Source: Nautilus pompilius (taxonomy: Eukaryota > Mollusca > Cephalopoda > Nautilida > Nautilidae). From it: a stretch of DNA of 64,000 nt. Of the stretch, positions 1 to 14,359 are shown one piece after another. Location of the stretch: the NCBI GenBank assembly GCA_018389105.1, contig JACATO010000095.1, positions 1,857,501 through 1,921,500 on the forward strand. The letters run 5' to 3'. The notes beneath the pieces are model-generated. The model did not search any database, was not told the origin of the DNA, and saw only the letters and a program-made list of their open reading frames with translations. How positions within the stretch are numbered: position 1 is the first letter of the stretch; the number at the start of each line of letters is the position of its first letter. The position numbers and the translations under genes were made by a program.

Positions 1-2407
1 TTGACATCATTGATATTGTATTCACAATGCAGAATTCATATTAAGTATAAATTCATATTTTACAGCATAAATTTGTTAAGTCAACATTTTCTCATTTTTT
101 CCATTTTTTACCTCTAAAAGATTTTGCAAGGTGTCTCATCTTACATGCCCTTCAACTGAATGGAGGAGTTTTTGTTATAAGATCACCTTCAATATCAGAT
201 TAAATATGTATTGTAGCTGCTAATTATAGCATCAAAAGTTTGCGTGTTTTTATTAACTAATGTATTTTAGAATTATTATTGATGAACAAAAAAAGAAAAG
301 AAAATTCCAGTAGCAAATGATTAAAAGAAAACGAAAGTGAACGTATAGTTAGTTATATGGTCACACGTTTTGCACCACCCCAGAAATAATAACAAGATTA
401 ATCTTCAGATCATAGCTCTACGCTATATCCAAAACTACCTAATGTCTGCTTTCTTAATATTTTTAATTGGCTCATACTTGACATTGTGATTTTATAAATC
501 TTTTTTTTTTTTTTTTTTGGAAATCATGTATTTGCATGTTAAATTTGAAATTGTCAGAGTTTATAATTTTGGCCATTTACCATTAAGCATGTGGAAAACT
601 ACAATGTGGTATACCACTTCATAACCTTTGGTGGTTGCTATATGTACTTCAAAAGAAGAATATGGTATGACAGATTTACAGAAATTTTAATGTCATTGGA
701 TTATTTAATTCTTTTACACTCTATTCAATAAAATTATGTTAAAATTATTTATTTATTTTTCTGGTGATATGAAAAAACTTAAATGAATTATTTTTTCTAT
801 TTCTAAATTAGAAATTATGATGTAACTACTATCATGGGATTTGTACAATAATGGGATAATTTAAAAAATAAAAATTGGTATTGATTTTTTTTCTGAATTT
901 TAGAAATTCCTATGAAATAATCTTAAAAGATATTTGTGTACCAGCAGAGATAGGCATTAGATAGTTAGCTATCTATGCACTAAAATCACATGGGATATCA
1001 AGCTATTTCACACTGTCTGGTTCTATATTACTCATCTGTTTTTTTTTAGTTCAGGACAAGCCACAAGCTACAAATTACTCTGTTTTTAAAAAGTTCATAG
1101 GCATCACAAATAACATTTATTAGAGCGCAGTTGACATTATTGTAGAATGTATATAGTGCAGTGCCACACAATGGCAGCCAAGCAGGTTTTTCTTGTGATA
1201 CAGTTATTACTAGGCCTACCAATTTGTTCTGTTTTTGTTGTTGATTTATAATATATATTTTATTGTATGTGAATTTGGCTTCATTTTTAGTCATGTATCT
1301 TATCAGCAAACATCATTTTGTTTGGGTCAGATGTTTTTCTGGAGAGTGTGAAATTTAGCTTATTAAAGGGTCCAGTGACTGATAAAACTTTGGGACACCG
1401 CCAATGAAAACTTGTATCATTGAGCTGTCTATGCCACAAATCAATGTTTTCAGCTTTTCAACCTGGTACAACTGATATATATATATATACAATCTTGCTC
1501 TTGAAATGAAGGCCTATAGCTTTCTCAGGACTGCTCTTTTCTCTTGTAATTATGACATATTTACCAACTTTTCTATTTTTGTTAGAATAGTTATAATTTC
1601 TAGTTTTAATCTTAAAAAGGAAGTCTTGAATTGTAAATGTTTCAAAATATATTGAAAGCCAGTCTTTCAATATCTTTGGAATTTTTTTTACACAATTGCT
1701 GTGGTTTTCAACTATGGTCTTATCCATTTACATATTATTTCAAGATTCAGCATATTTGCAATACATCAGGTATATAGTTTGTTGAATGTTTTAACGATAA
1801 TGGTTTCTGGAGAAATATGTTTAATGATGTCATCATTGTTAGTGACTGGTGACAGGTTGATCAACATTTAAATTCTTGTGGAGAGACAACAGTACAGAAT
1901 GGCTAAATAATTCATGCACACACCAACGTGTGTGTGTGTGCGCGCGCAATGTACTACATTAACTAGTAAAGTGTAATTTTCATTTTGAACTTTAAAATTT
2001 TATTCAGCAAGATTTATGCTAGAACAGCTGCCTGTGGGCTAAAACTTTGACATTCTTTTTTTTTAAAAATCGTTATTTTGATCGGTGGAGTTCAGTTAAT
2101 TTCATGTATGCCTTATTTATTTTCAAGACACCTCACAGCTGAAAGGCATATATAATATTTTTTTTTTTTTCATGAACTTAATTTCAGGGTTGCTTGTAAA
2201 AAAAATGGGGGATTTATTTTAATGATGAATGATGTTTGGCCTGCTTTTATGCAGACATAAGATAGGTTTTTCTAGCCTCACCCAAAATATTGTTCATTTC
2301 TTGAACTGTTAAATTAAAAATAGTTTTGGCTCAGTATTTCAAAACAGCAACAATAAAATTTAGAATTAAGTTTATGAAGTTGGAATAATATATGTTTTTT
2401 TGCATTT

Positions 2408-2451
2408 TAATAATAATAATAATAATAATAATAATATAATAATAATAATAA
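2408..2451. repeat. (AAT)n microsatellite
   Basis: About 44 bp of AAT repeats with one interruption. Confidence 0.97.
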
Positions 2452-3026
2452 AGATATTTTTTTCTTTAAAATCCTAAGATCAACAGAAATCGTTTAAAAA
2501 ATATTTATGAATATTTTGGAATGAGTCATGGCCAGTCTTGTGTTCACAAATAATTTCTGATAGTATTAAACATTGCTTTGCTTGAGGAAATACTCTCTGA
2601 TTATTCATAGCCATAAAGCTCTACAGTTCTTTGCCATCAGTCAAATTTTAGAAAATGTTAACACACTTGGCAACAGATTTATTCTTTTTTGGAGGTTTTA
2701 TGTGAAGAACTTATTTTTAAAAAAACAAACAAACCTTAGATATTTAAATGTAGTTTTATTAATATAACATGTCCTACCCATTTTTGAATGTCAACAAATG
2801 TGAACATGGTTATTTTATATTATTTAACACAAGCAATGTTTTGGTTGGCTTAATGGTTCCATGTTAAACGATTTTTAGATGAATTTAAATGATAAATTCC
2901 AGTTGCCTGATTTTAATATAATTGATTTTTAAATTCCTAAAGTTAATTTTGAAATATAGAAATATTTTTCATAGTGTTGACTTTATCTGGCAATAATTGA
3001 TTTTTTTGATGGAAACTCAATAAAAG

Positions 3027-3030
<4 letters not shown>

Positions 3031-3066
<36 letters not shown>
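3031..3066. repeat. (CT)18 microsatellite
   Basis: A perfect 36-bp CT run followed by a short GTG-rich tail. Confidence 0.98.
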
Positions 3067-3070
<4 letters not shown>

Positions 3071-5279
3071 GTGTGCAATTTTAGGAATTTGCTGAAATAT
3101 CCAAATTTGTTTTTGAATAGCTAGATTAATGTAACCATTTTGCATGCACATTTACAATGTGGGTGTGATTTAAAATTCAAAAAGAGAAATGCAAGAGAGA
3201 AATATAAGATAATTTTATTGGGACTTTTCTGTTTTGGACAACATATCCTAAGCAGTTTGTTGATGTTATAGATTATTTAATCTGAAGAAAAAAAAATTAG
3301 TATAGTATTCATCAAATTCATTTTAAGCAAGTTCTTTTTTTAAATATTTTTTTATTTTATTATTAAATTTAATTCAGAATATTTTGTCATGACAAAGGCA
3401 TGCCTTTTCCCCTCAGCCCCTTTTGTCTGGGGTTTTTATGGGGCTGATATTAGCAATATCTGGCTTGCTAGTGGAACATTTCAATTGGGATACTTGGTAT
3501 AACTTGCACATCTATGAAATAAGAAAAAAAAATTGTATACCTCACTTTCAAGAACATAATCACCAGAATGAAACAGTATAATAAATTTAATTTCCCAGCA
3601 GTTCAGTGGGCTGAAAAATCAAAACTAAACAACCATTGGGATGCAGGGTGTGGGTTGACCAGCTTGGGCTACCTGTATGTAGAAGAACAAAAATAAAAGT
3701 ACCTATTACTGCAAAGTAACAACAAAATAACCCTTCTCCTTGACAAGACTGATGGCAATGGGCAAAGATCGTAATTTTGCTTACTAGTTACAACTAATAA
3801 GTCAAAATAAATGCCTGGACTAACCCTCTGCTTTCTGCAAATCTGTCTTGATATATTCTACTTGGAAACAGTGTTTGTGATGTAAAGTTCATTCTCAAAG
3901 GAACCCTGGTTTTTTTTAAGTAGACTTCTGAAAGTAATCTAAAAGGTAGAATGATTAAAGATGTTAGAAGAAATTAAAAGGTAATTTATCTTATAATCAT
4001 TCAGTGTCTAGACACCTAGATCTTTTCAAGATATGACTGTGCTAATTATTCATACAGTATACCAAAACATCTGATTTTGTCTCATGGTCAGCAGTTTATT
4101 TGTTGGCATGTTAGTTTTCTTAGTAGCCAAAATGCTAGCATTGGTTGTTCAGATGAAACTTGGCCAGAGAACATTACATCAATGCTATTTCAGATGTGTT
4201 TCATTTGAATGTCTCTTGTAATTATTCCTATATTCTGTTCGGATGACCATTTTGTGAATTTTTTTTTTACATTTATTTGAATGATATTTCTAATAATGTG
4301 TGTATCTCACTTATTTATCTTTTTTTTTTTTAAATCATGAATGTTCTCTTTTCACAATAGTGTTTTTTCATTAGCAAAGATATGTTTGCTTTTATTTCCA
4401 ATCAGCTCTGTACAAATATCTTTTAAGTAAAACTGAGGTCATTCTGCTTTACCGGGACGCTTCCTTTGAAGTTTCCTTCACTCATATACCGACAAGACTG
4501 CTAATACAGTATTGACAGAACAGCCTTTCTTATCACTAACAAAGGCAGAAATAACTCTTGATTTTTTTATTTTTAATTTTTTTTTTTTTTTTTTTTTTTT
4601 GTATGTTTGCCTATTGGAAAGAACTCCCCCCCAAAAAAAATCCTATGAAAAAAGCAGCCTGTTTTTAGTTTTTCATTATTTTATTTAAAATGTTAGAAGA
4701 TCAGATAGATTCAGTCGTTTTCTCATTATCCTCGGGCGCTCCACGCTAATACTCTATCAGTTTTAATGCCAGACTATTAACTATCTTTATGTAGGTCACT
4801 GAAAAACACTAAAACTAGACTGACAAACCAGGCCTGCTCTAGTTGTCAAGACTACTTACTATGGCCCATTTGGACACAAAAATTCCATTATCATTATCTT
4901 TTTAGTGCTCAGTAATTTTTTATTCCTCCTCAAATAAATACCAAAATAAATGCAGCTTTGAAATTGTTTGGTGAGACTTCTTTTGGAGTATGTGCTTCAA
5001 GCTGGGACTTCTCATTCCTGGGATCTTTGTTCCTATGCTGTATTCAACGTCAGTTGTGATGTGTTAGTCTGTGAATTAAATGACGATAATTTGAGCTGAT
5101 TTATCCACCATGCACTCTATGTCAACCCTCTTGCATATGTGAATGAGCAAGCTTGAGTGTTTGAGATTATGGCACGTGAAAAGAAGTGCGGAATACAGTG
5201 TTCATTCATGTTCAGGACAGACCCCATGGTAATCCTCTGTTTAGCTAAGGGAGGAAGTTTATGTGCCAGACTGCTGCAG

Positions 5280-5420
5280 AAGAACAAGAAGAAACTATGC
5301 CACGGTGGGGTAGGGTGGGTGGTTACCAAACTGATCCAGATCCTGCCAGGGTTTGAATTTGAGCCTTTAGTTATGGAAGGCCATTGCAGCAGCCCACATT
5401 ATGCCAGGGTTGGCTCAGAA
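5280..5420 (-). repeat. tRNA-derived SINE copy (minus strand)
   Basis: On the minus strand a tRNA-like head ending in GGCTCAAATTCAAACCC (B-box-like, about 5347-5363) is followed by CAGGATCTGGATCAGTTTGG. That tail start resembles the copies at about 27.6 and 47.8 kb. Open frames that overlap it (5157-5468 +, 5117-5329 -) are best read as repeat, not genes. The 3' limit is unclear and may extend towards 5100. Confidence 0.55.
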
Positions 5421-8400
5421 AATGTTCAAAAAGCAATTTATTTGGATACCTTCTTGATACGTTTCTGAATGTTGTGTAGTAGTTGTATAATCTTTAAATG
5501 GGAATAAAACACTAAGCTGTGGAAATAACTGAGTTTGTGTTGAGCTTCGTTAAAGAATAAGACTAAATTAGAATAATAGAATAAGTATTTTTGTAAAAAA
5601 ATGTTACATTAATCTGATGTAAGGAGAGAGAAAAAATGATAGTGTAAACAGAATGTTTTATTTACTCCATGGAGCTTTGTTCTAACTTATGTAATAAATT
5701 TTTTCAACTGTTTGTGGATTTTTAAATATTTTGAGTATAGAATTTTTGTTTTAAAAATCAAAACCAAACATTGTGAATTAAGGACTTTGTTTGTATTGTT
5801 AATGTTACCATGTAGGCAAATGAGAATGGATTTCTTGATGTTACTTAGTTTGTATGGTTTTTTATTTATAACCTAAGGATTTGCTTTCATACCAGATAGA
5901 AGCAGTTAACACATGTGAAACAAATATAGATTTTAAATAACTGCACCTATACACGGAATGGAATAAATGCCAGGAATAAATTTGATGTTTCTAAAGTTTC
6001 TACACATACAAGCAAAAATCTCAAACTTTGGGCTTTTGAATGAAAGAAAACATCAGTCTGGTGTTTATTAAACATACTAGAGATTTCATTAGTAATTCTT
6101 GAAATTTGAATAGACTACAGATGCCTTGGTAGCCTAAATGGGCAAGCATTTTCATGATGATATAATTTAATTTTTTAAAACATTTTTGTGGGGAGGATTA
6201 AATATATTAAATAAGATTTTTAAAATTATTATTTTGATACTACCAATATATGATACTAAAGAGGGCATAAGTATAAAATACAGTTCTCTAACAGACAATA
6301 GGAATTTTTTTTTTTTTAAGTAAAATATCGACTTGCCTAACCATGTACTAGAAACACAGTATGGAATTTTTTAAAGTAGACTGATTGTTTACTTTTAGAC
6401 AATGGGGGGGTGAATTTTTAGAACTTTCTGCCTCTCTGACTGTCAATATTTGTACTTTTGTTCATTTTCTAAATACATTTAGAATAAATCTTAAAGTAGA
6501 AATTAAACTAAGCAGTGGGGCATCAAACATGATATACAAAGAAAACTGCAGACATTAATGATTTATATTGCAGAATTATGGCTACCTTGTATATTCTCTC
6601 AATAATTGTATTTGTTTGACTCTCTGGATTTTTTATAAATGATAATGCTTCTGCTATAACTGTCACATTGATTTCCAATATAACAATAGAAATGGAGATT
6701 TTTTTCTAAGTTCATTAATACAGATACTGTTACCTTCTTTTCTCACTCTCTCTTCTTTTACTTATTTTCTTTTTCTCCTCGATATGTCAGTTTAGATTTT
6801 CATTTTGTTTCATTTCTATTCATTAATCACTTATATCTGATAGCGCTTGTCATAGACATTTACTTAATTACTTTGAAGCTGTCTGAAGATGTGAGATTGT
6901 GAACAGTTGGCTTGCCAGAAAATCCTCACAGGATCTAGCTGCCCTGCACCCATGTCACTTTGTGCTAAACTCATTATCAATTATGGTACCTGGAAGAAGG
7001 TGGAGCCCACTGGGGAACAGAGATGGTTCCTTCTTGATCTGTACATGTTGAAAAACTATTGTGCACAGTTATAGTTCAGGGTAGGAGAGAAGTCACTATA
7101 TTGACAAAAAGTTACAAGAGTAAAACTAAAATTTTGCTGCAGTAAAAGTAGTGTTTTCTTGATGTGCAATCATAAAACAGAGAACTATAGTTCTCTAAGA
7201 CTGCACTACATGCAAATTCTATAAACGAGAGGCTACTTATGCTGACTTTAAATCGTTTACCGGATTTTCAGAAAAATACAACACTGTCAAACCATCAGCT
7301 AAATGGTAGACTTCTGCCTAAGCTTACCTAAGTTTCCATGTTGATAAATTATTTATAGTTCAAAATGATTTTTCTAAAAATCGGTCACCTGCTGTAACAT
7401 GTATGGCTTTTCTATTATTTCTTTCAAGTTTTTGCATCTCCAGATAATGATTTTTTTTTTTTTAAAGATTATTTTATGAGCATAATGTTGGTAGTATAAG
7501 CTGTGGTGGGGAGGAATGACAAGCAAATAAGTAAATGGAGTTTTAATATATCTGTTCTTAAAATTGTTCCAGTGATCATTAAACCACCTATTATATTTCA
7601 GTCTCCAACAAATTTAATTCTTCTTCTTTTTCTTTTTTTTTAACTTTTCCTAGTTTAGTGTCATGAATAGACAATGAGAAGAAATAAACTGTTTTGATGC
7701 ATTTAGTTTTTCTAGTGTAGATCTCATATACAAACAATACAACCTGAAACAACAGATGTAAACAAGATCTCATGCTACCTTGCTTCATTCTGAAGACTTT
7801 TAGAAAATTATTCTGAAAAATTGAAATTTAGTTTATTCTGGATTGGTGTTTTCAAACATTTAAATGTGTTTTTTTTTTTTGTACACTTTGAGGTGGGGTT
7901 ATTTGCCAAAGAATATGAGGATTTGTGTTAGATAGGGCAACATTAACATGGTGCTCGGATGAATTTGCCAGCCAAACTGCTGCCAGTAAACTTTATAAAT
8001 AAACTTTGTCCATCTGAATTTCCCTTGAGATGAAGTTATCTCATCTGATATTCCTGATGGAGCACCAGACTGTTTGTATTATTAACTGTAGCCCTGATGT
8101 GAAGTGACAATTGTAGTATAGCATGTTGCATGTACATACAAATTATTTAAGAAAAGATCCCTATGGTATCATACTCTTTTTGGTTTTTATATCATAAGAG
8201 TTAGATTTAAAAATAAAAAAAACCCAAAGAAACAACAGCTTATTACCTGACAAGATTTGTACTCAATAAAATTTCATCTTGAACATCTGAAATGTTCATT
8301 ATACATCTTTCTCATTGTTAACTTTTTGTTTTGTTGCCATACTAATTATTGTAAATATGATATCTCCTTTATTGCTATAAATTGTTTTGAATTAAATTCT

Positions 8401-9850
8401 TTTTTTTTTTTTTTTTGCCTTACAAGAGATAACATCCTTATTCAGTTAATTTCGTAATTCACTTTATTTTTCTTTCTTATCTACAACACCTTTTTTTTTA
8501 ATGTTGCAATTATTCTCAATAACTTACATTTATTTATTTCTCCTCCAGGAAATTGTTGATCTTTAAATTTCTCAGTGATCTGTTACCTGTGCTGTTAAAG
8601 GAAGTTTTTTGTTCTTAAATGAGGAATTATTTACAAAATGGCAGGAAGTAGTCCAGTTCTATGTATAACTTACATAATTTTGGATAATCGTTCCTAGACA
8701 CTTTCAATGTGTATCTTTTGTGTTTGCATGCACACTTTATTATTCACTGATACAAGTTTACTTTAGTGTTAAGTACAATTTAAAATTTATTTTTTAAAAA
8801 CTTGTGTCTATAGAATTTAAAGAATATTTAAAAAAAAAAACAATGGTGAAAGTATCTCCCTTTCTCTCTTATAATCGCAGGAATATAGAAACTTCCAATC
8901 TGATAACCACATAACCTTACCTGAATTCATTAGTGGATATAGAGGTAGTGATGATGAAAATCCTACCACCTTATGATCTTGCGCTTCCTCTCTTTTTGGA
9001 TAGTCATGAATAAAATTTCTAATTATTGCAAGCAAGGACACATAATAAACTTAAGGAAAACAGCCATCTATGTTACATAACCTACAAGATGAAGATTGGT
9101 AAATGATCAAGATTACCAAGATCTTGCTTTTTCTAGGGTTCTGAGTTTCATGAATAATTTATTTGCCCCTTTTTTGTAAAAAAAAAAAAAGAAGAAAAAA
9201 AGTCCTTTTTTTTTCTCCCCAATCTAGCATTACACACTACATTTTAAATAAAGAGAAGAGTATCTAGTAAAATATTTTTATTGATACTTTTAAAATGATT
9301 AAGTTGAATTTTTGTGTGTGGTTATGCTAGTTTTAAATCCGCACAATTACAAAGGGAAGTCTTAACAGAATAAAGGGGGGGAAAAAACAACAATTAACTA
9401 TTACTATGTTGTTTATGACCGGGTTGTATTGCATAGCAGCTTGAATTGTTGGAAAGAAAGTGCTAAAGCTATCAGGATCTGTATAATACACTAAAGTGTA
9501 TTAGAAATAACAGCTCCAGAAGTTCAGATTTTTATAAATTGTTGGTTGGACCTCTTTATTTTATATTTGCAAGTGTGTATGTTCCTATTTTATATAATCC
9601 ACAATATAACATGAACATTTTAACTTTATTTTTACTTGATTACTACAAGAAGCTGTGTTCTCAGATTGAGAGAATTTGTATCAGTTAGATTCTTCAGCTG
9701 GTTTACTTACACTGTCATTCTTAACAACAATCTTTTAATTTATTTTGTATGGCTCTACTACTAAAAACATCATTTTATTCTAATGTGGATACTTATGTTT
9801 ACTAGTGGTTTATACCTTTGATAAGAGATGGACATTTTTTTATTGGCCAC

Positions 9851-9882
<32 letters not shown>

Positions 9883-12049
9883 TGAGTTCTTCGTAATCAT
9901 TTTGAAAAAAGGCTTATGTTTTTATTTGGATGTCAAAAATGCGAACTAGATAAATTTAATAGCTCTCCCTGAATACTCTTCCTTTGAAGCCCATATCCTG
10001 ACTTTGAGGCTCTGTATACTCTTAAATGTGTGAAACCTAGAAACATTTTAGAGAATCTGTACTAAACTCTTTTCTATTATTTTGTTGTTGATTCTTAAAT
10101 GTCCACTTCCATGCCTTCACCTTATATTTAAGGTAAGAACAAATCAGGGATTACATCATGGAAGCTGGAAATCTGTATTTTATAAACACTGGTAGTCAAA
10201 ATTATTGCATCACCTAAATAACTAATTTTTTAATAAAAAGTGTAAGTATACTATGACTAGTGCAATATTCAAGCTTTATTTTTATCTGATTTATTACTTG
10301 TATAGTTCTTTGGTTAAAATAACTATCCTTAGTCATATGTGTACACTTATCAAAGTTATCACTTTATTATTCTACAATTACATTTCTAGACTATCTTACT
10401 CTATTAGGAAAGATGTTTCAGTACATGTGCCCTGTGAATATCACAATATGTTTACTTGGCTTTGTTATGTTAAAACACATTTTTACATTGTAACATTCTT
10501 AAAACTAGGAATGGCATTCAAATGAAATCCAGGTGAAATAGAATTTCTGTAATATCTGTTTCCCACCCTGTCTCTCCCCAGTTTCATTTGAACATCTAGT
10601 ATTTGACTTAAAAAAGCATAAACACTGTTCTGTAGGGAAAAATCTAAAAGAAACATTAGATTTTCAGATGAAATTGTAACTATTTGAGATGAAATGTTAA
10701 AAGTCAGCATGCTGTAGATCCTTGTTCTCAAAGCTGTTTCACGATTGGTAATTTCTTTGACCTCATAAAAGGAATTTCTGGGGGGATTTTAGTTGTTAAA
10801 TTAGAACTGCCAAATTTACTGAAAAATATGGATCCTGTTTCGTGTAAAATGATTGTTTTTTTTAAAATTTGTTTATTATTAACAACTTTTTACTCCTTGA
10901 TCTGCATGCTGTTGGTTGGATTTTTTTGTAGATAAGCATGATAGCTTTTTAGGGTTTGATATGACAGAATTTTTTTAACCCCTTAATTCTTAACAGAAAA
11001 TGCTTGCTTGTTTTGTTGTTTTCTTTTTTTACGGATGTGAAACTTTAATTAATTTTTTTTCCTTTCTTCTGGAAATGAACTCATTCATTTTATTTTCTTT
11101 TAGTATAATATCAGTAAAGTGAAGATAATAAAATAACATAGTGTCACTTTTAAAGGGAACATTTTTTATTTTATTTTTTTTTCTTTTTCATATTTTTCTC
11201 AAAGCAGATGAACTACTAAAAATTTTATTTAAAAAGCAATAGCAGCAATGCAGTGTATTTGATGGGTTCTTACATGAACAGGTCTTCAAAATTCTTCAAC
11301 CTGTATTAAAGCTGAGAGTTAACTATAAGTGGCAAACAGAAGAGATCAACCTACTTGTACCTCTTTTTTCAGAAGCCTAATGACACACTTAATTTGGCGG
11401 CTAAGAGATAACTCATTATGGTTTCTTCTAGTTCTTCACTGGCTGGCTGTGTGGATTTTCTCTGGTTTTCTCGCAAGTCTAAAGTATGATGCATTTGGTT
11501 AAAAACTTTAGCCAGGCTTGCTGCTGAAGTTAAAGCATGCCGGCCATGTCTTAAAGTGTCGTGGCAGAAGGGTGGGTTTTCTACGGGCACCCCCCAACTC
11601 TGGTTTTTCCAACATCTAAAAGTAGAGAGTTCTAATAAGGATTTCCCCAAACTTGGCATTGCCAGGCCCCTCAAAAACTTGGACAATCTTCTTAGTTTTA
11701 TGTTTATTTTGGAGAAATGGCTATTAATTATCAGGAAATATAGTATTAAAGTTTCCATATAGCATTGCTTCTGCTTGTTTTCTTTCTTTTATTTTTGGGA
11801 ATGGTACATGTTGTTATATCAACAGATCAGCTGTGTGTAGGGATTTAGGTTTATTTGACAGTAAAAGCTTTCTCAAGTTATTCAAGATTTTGGTAAGTTT
11901 GGCATATCATGTATCAGTTTGTATTCTTTAACATAATGACAAGAATAACATTTTACTACAAAAATGATCTCTTGATTAATGGCTAAATAAAAAAAAATGT
12001 TCTAGAGTTAGGATTGGTTCTCTGGGCTGTTCTAGTCACCTTATTAATA
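5421..12049 (+). other. Upstream intronic or intergenic sequence
   Basis: AT-rich DNA with an AG/ACAG microsatellite (9850-9882). A patch at 11369-11762 is GC-richer and open on both strands (129 codons on -, 68 on +), but I recognise neither product. No other features are seen. Confidence 0.45.
9850..9882. repeat. (AG)n(ACAG)n microsatellite
   Basis: AG repeats grading into ACAG repeats over 33 bp. Confidence 0.96.
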
Positions 12050-12051
12050 TA

Positions 12052-12174
12052 GTGGGTTAGTTTAGACTTTTCCATTTTCCTTAGTAATAATAGGGAAAGA
12101 TTGCTATAACATAGGTTTATTAGTTAGCTGTATTAGTACTAACAACGTGATTGGAAAAATCCTAACTAATCCAC
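12052..12174. mobile_element. Short MITE with about 25-bp TIRs and TA duplication
   Basis: The left end reads GTGGGTTAGTTTAGACTTTT and the right end on the minus strand GTGGATTAGTTAGGATTTTT; about 20 of the first 25 positions match. Both are bounded by TA (12050-12051 and 12175-12176), the Tc1/mariner-type target. With a 123-bp body and no coding capacity, this is a miniature inverted-repeat element. Confidence 0.7.
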
Positions 12175-13122
12175 TAACTTCTGTAAACATTGCATATTTC
12201 TTGGAAACTTTGAAAGTGTGCATTTAAATGGTTGATTATACGACCAATTTCAATTTGATACTCTTGTAACTCTCTTTTTTCTGCATATGTTTTTCATGAA
12301 TTTCATTTAATGTTTATCAAACTGATGTTTAAAACTTCCATTTTACTATTACTATAAATTGATTTGACATATTACTTTGTAGTTCTCTTGTGGAGATTTT
12401 AAAGAAAATTAATGGCATATTTATCCTTTGAGGTAACAAATGAAGGTCCTTAAATTTTCCTAGTGTGTACATTATCCACAGCATGTAAACAGAAATAGTG
12501 GTGAAGAATTGATTTTTTTATAATTGTGTGTGAAAGGGCAGCCACAGAGACAAATAAAGGAAAGCCTCTTCCTGTTACCCTAACAATCACATGGCCATTG
12601 ATTTTACATGTGTCCTAATCTTTAGAATGACATCTCTTTTCATCAGACAATTGCACATGTAATTGAAATTGGTTTCCAGGTCTTTGGCTGAAAGGATACA
12701 GATAGGGTCAGATCTATTTTGCAATATTAGTGATGCTCTTGAGAGTTTATTCCAAGGAGATTAGGAAACCATCTAGATATTCTCTTTTAACTATTGAAGC
12801 AGTAATCACTGGTGATTTTCTTCATATGGTCAGAAATGCATTTGGGTAGTTTAAGTCTAAATTTTATCAGGAAAATTAAAAGAATAATGTTAATAAATGC
12901 CTTTTCTTAAATAAACTTGCAAGAAATAAGCTGGAAAATTACAAAGAAGCTGATTCCAAACATAGTAAGGCCTCGGTACACCTTTTTTCTTTTTTTTTAT
13001 CTGTTAAATATAACTCTACTATTTTCAGGAATTTAATACTGTTAGTGGTGTTAACATTTTTAGGTGGGTTATTTTAGTTCAATAAATACAGAAGCAGAAA
13101 ACAATCATGATTTGAATGAGCT

Positions 13123-13159
<37 letters not shown>

Positions 13160-13705
13160 GCCTACCAGCCAGATGAAGTAAATAGATAGATCTATTAAGG
13201 GGACTTTTATACTTGATTCTTTGTTACCTATTTCTGTTTGTCTTTCTAATGTACAGTTATGACTAATTTTCACTCATTACCTCAACTTTTATAAAATTAT
13301 CAATACTTTAGCAAACTGTTCCTTTTATCTTCCTCAAGATGTTCCAGATATGGACTGTTGGGCTTTTATGAGGATAACTTTCATCAATCTAAATTCCATT
13401 AATGACAATAGTCTTGATGCTAGTTATCTTGATTTTTAGTAGCAGATTTGAATAAAAATCATGGCATAATTATTGCTAATTGAATTCTATATCCACTGTC
13501 CCATCAAGCTTTCAGTTCACATACTAAGCATTTTTAAAAAATTATTAACGTTAGCCACATTTTGGTGATCTCCAGAGGGGCTGATGAAGGATCATATATA
13601 TATGCTCCTTTCTCTTTCTTTTCTGAGCATGTTGCTCTCAATCTTTTTATAGGACTAAGCATGATCTGCTAAGACTATTGTTTGTCTAAAACAAAAGTGA
13701 GTAAT
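12175..13705 (+). other. Upstream intronic spacer
   Basis: AT-rich. It contains the CT/TA microsatellite at 13123-13159 and otherwise nothing I recognise. Confidence 0.5.
13123..13159. repeat. (TC)9(TA)9 compound microsatellite
   Basis: A TC run followed directly by a TA run, 37 bp in total. Confidence 0.97.
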
Positions 13706-13707
13706 TA

Positions 13708-14359
13708 CCGGTCAAGTACCCTTTATCCAAAACACTTTGGGGCCTGACTGCTTATTGGAATTCAGATAATTTCAGTTTTTAGTTATGTTATACATATTGT
13801 AGGTATTAACAAGATTATTATATGATCAAATTCATCATTTTTTTTTACCTATGCAAAATTTTTCTATTATTCATTAATTTTTGAGATTCACTTTCACTGT
13901 AAAATTTCAATAATTGACCTTTCTGCTGCTTTAAATCATTGATGGTGGTGATGCCCACCCCATACTCACTCAATCATTTCACAGCTGCACCACAGTCAAG
14001 TCTTTGCAATACCTCAACTTGCTTAGCAGTTGATAATGAATTTGCTTCCTCTTCTTTTTCATGGTGTTTCTCATAAGGGTATCTGATGGTCTTTTTGACA
14101 TGTTGACTGTAAAATGAAAGCTCAAATGCACTAAATAACCACAAAAGTCACAAGGTCAAGTAAGAACCAGTGACTATAGACTGTTCTGATAAACAAGTAG
14201 ATTTCCTGCACTACAGGTCAGGGCCGGATTTTTACGGTTCTTGTTGACTCAGTTCCAATTTCCTGTGCAAATTGGCAGTGATGGTGTGTTAAAAAAAAAA
14301 AAAACCTTCAGATTTCGGGGGTTTTTTCCCGGATGCATGGATAAAGGATACTTGACGTG
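13708..14359 (-). mobile_element. Internally deleted Tigger/pogo element, 652 bp
   Basis: Near the left end GTCAAGTACCCTTTATCC (13711-13728) is mirrored near the right end by GTCAAGTATCCTTTATCC on the minus strand (14339-14356). TA flanks the inferred ends (13706-13707 and 14360-14361). The minus strand from about 14103 reads MSKRPSDTLMRN and a KKKRK basic motif. After a frameshift it reads QVEVLQRLDCGAAVK, then LSEYGVGITTINDLKQQ: the psq-type HTH of Tigger transposases. The rest of the transposase is missing, so it is a non-autonomous derivative. Confidence 0.8.

Larger units (their letters stand above)
1..5279 (+). other. Upstream intronic or intergenic sequence
   Basis: AT-rich DNA with long T runs, an AAT repeat (2408-2451) and a CT repeat (3031-3066). 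No exon, RNA gene or recognisable mobile-element protein was found. I looked for the missing first half of Ig1 and did not see it. Confidence 0.5.

Noticed and set aside
5157-5468. 103-codon + strand open frame, with a 70-codon frame on the other strand
   Set aside because: It overlaps the tRNA-like SINE, has no recognisable domain and no splice or promoter context.
7930-8080. Possible small inverted repeat (TGGTGCTC... / ...GAGCACCA)
   Set aside because: Only about 8 bases match cleanly and no target duplication is visible, so chance is likely.
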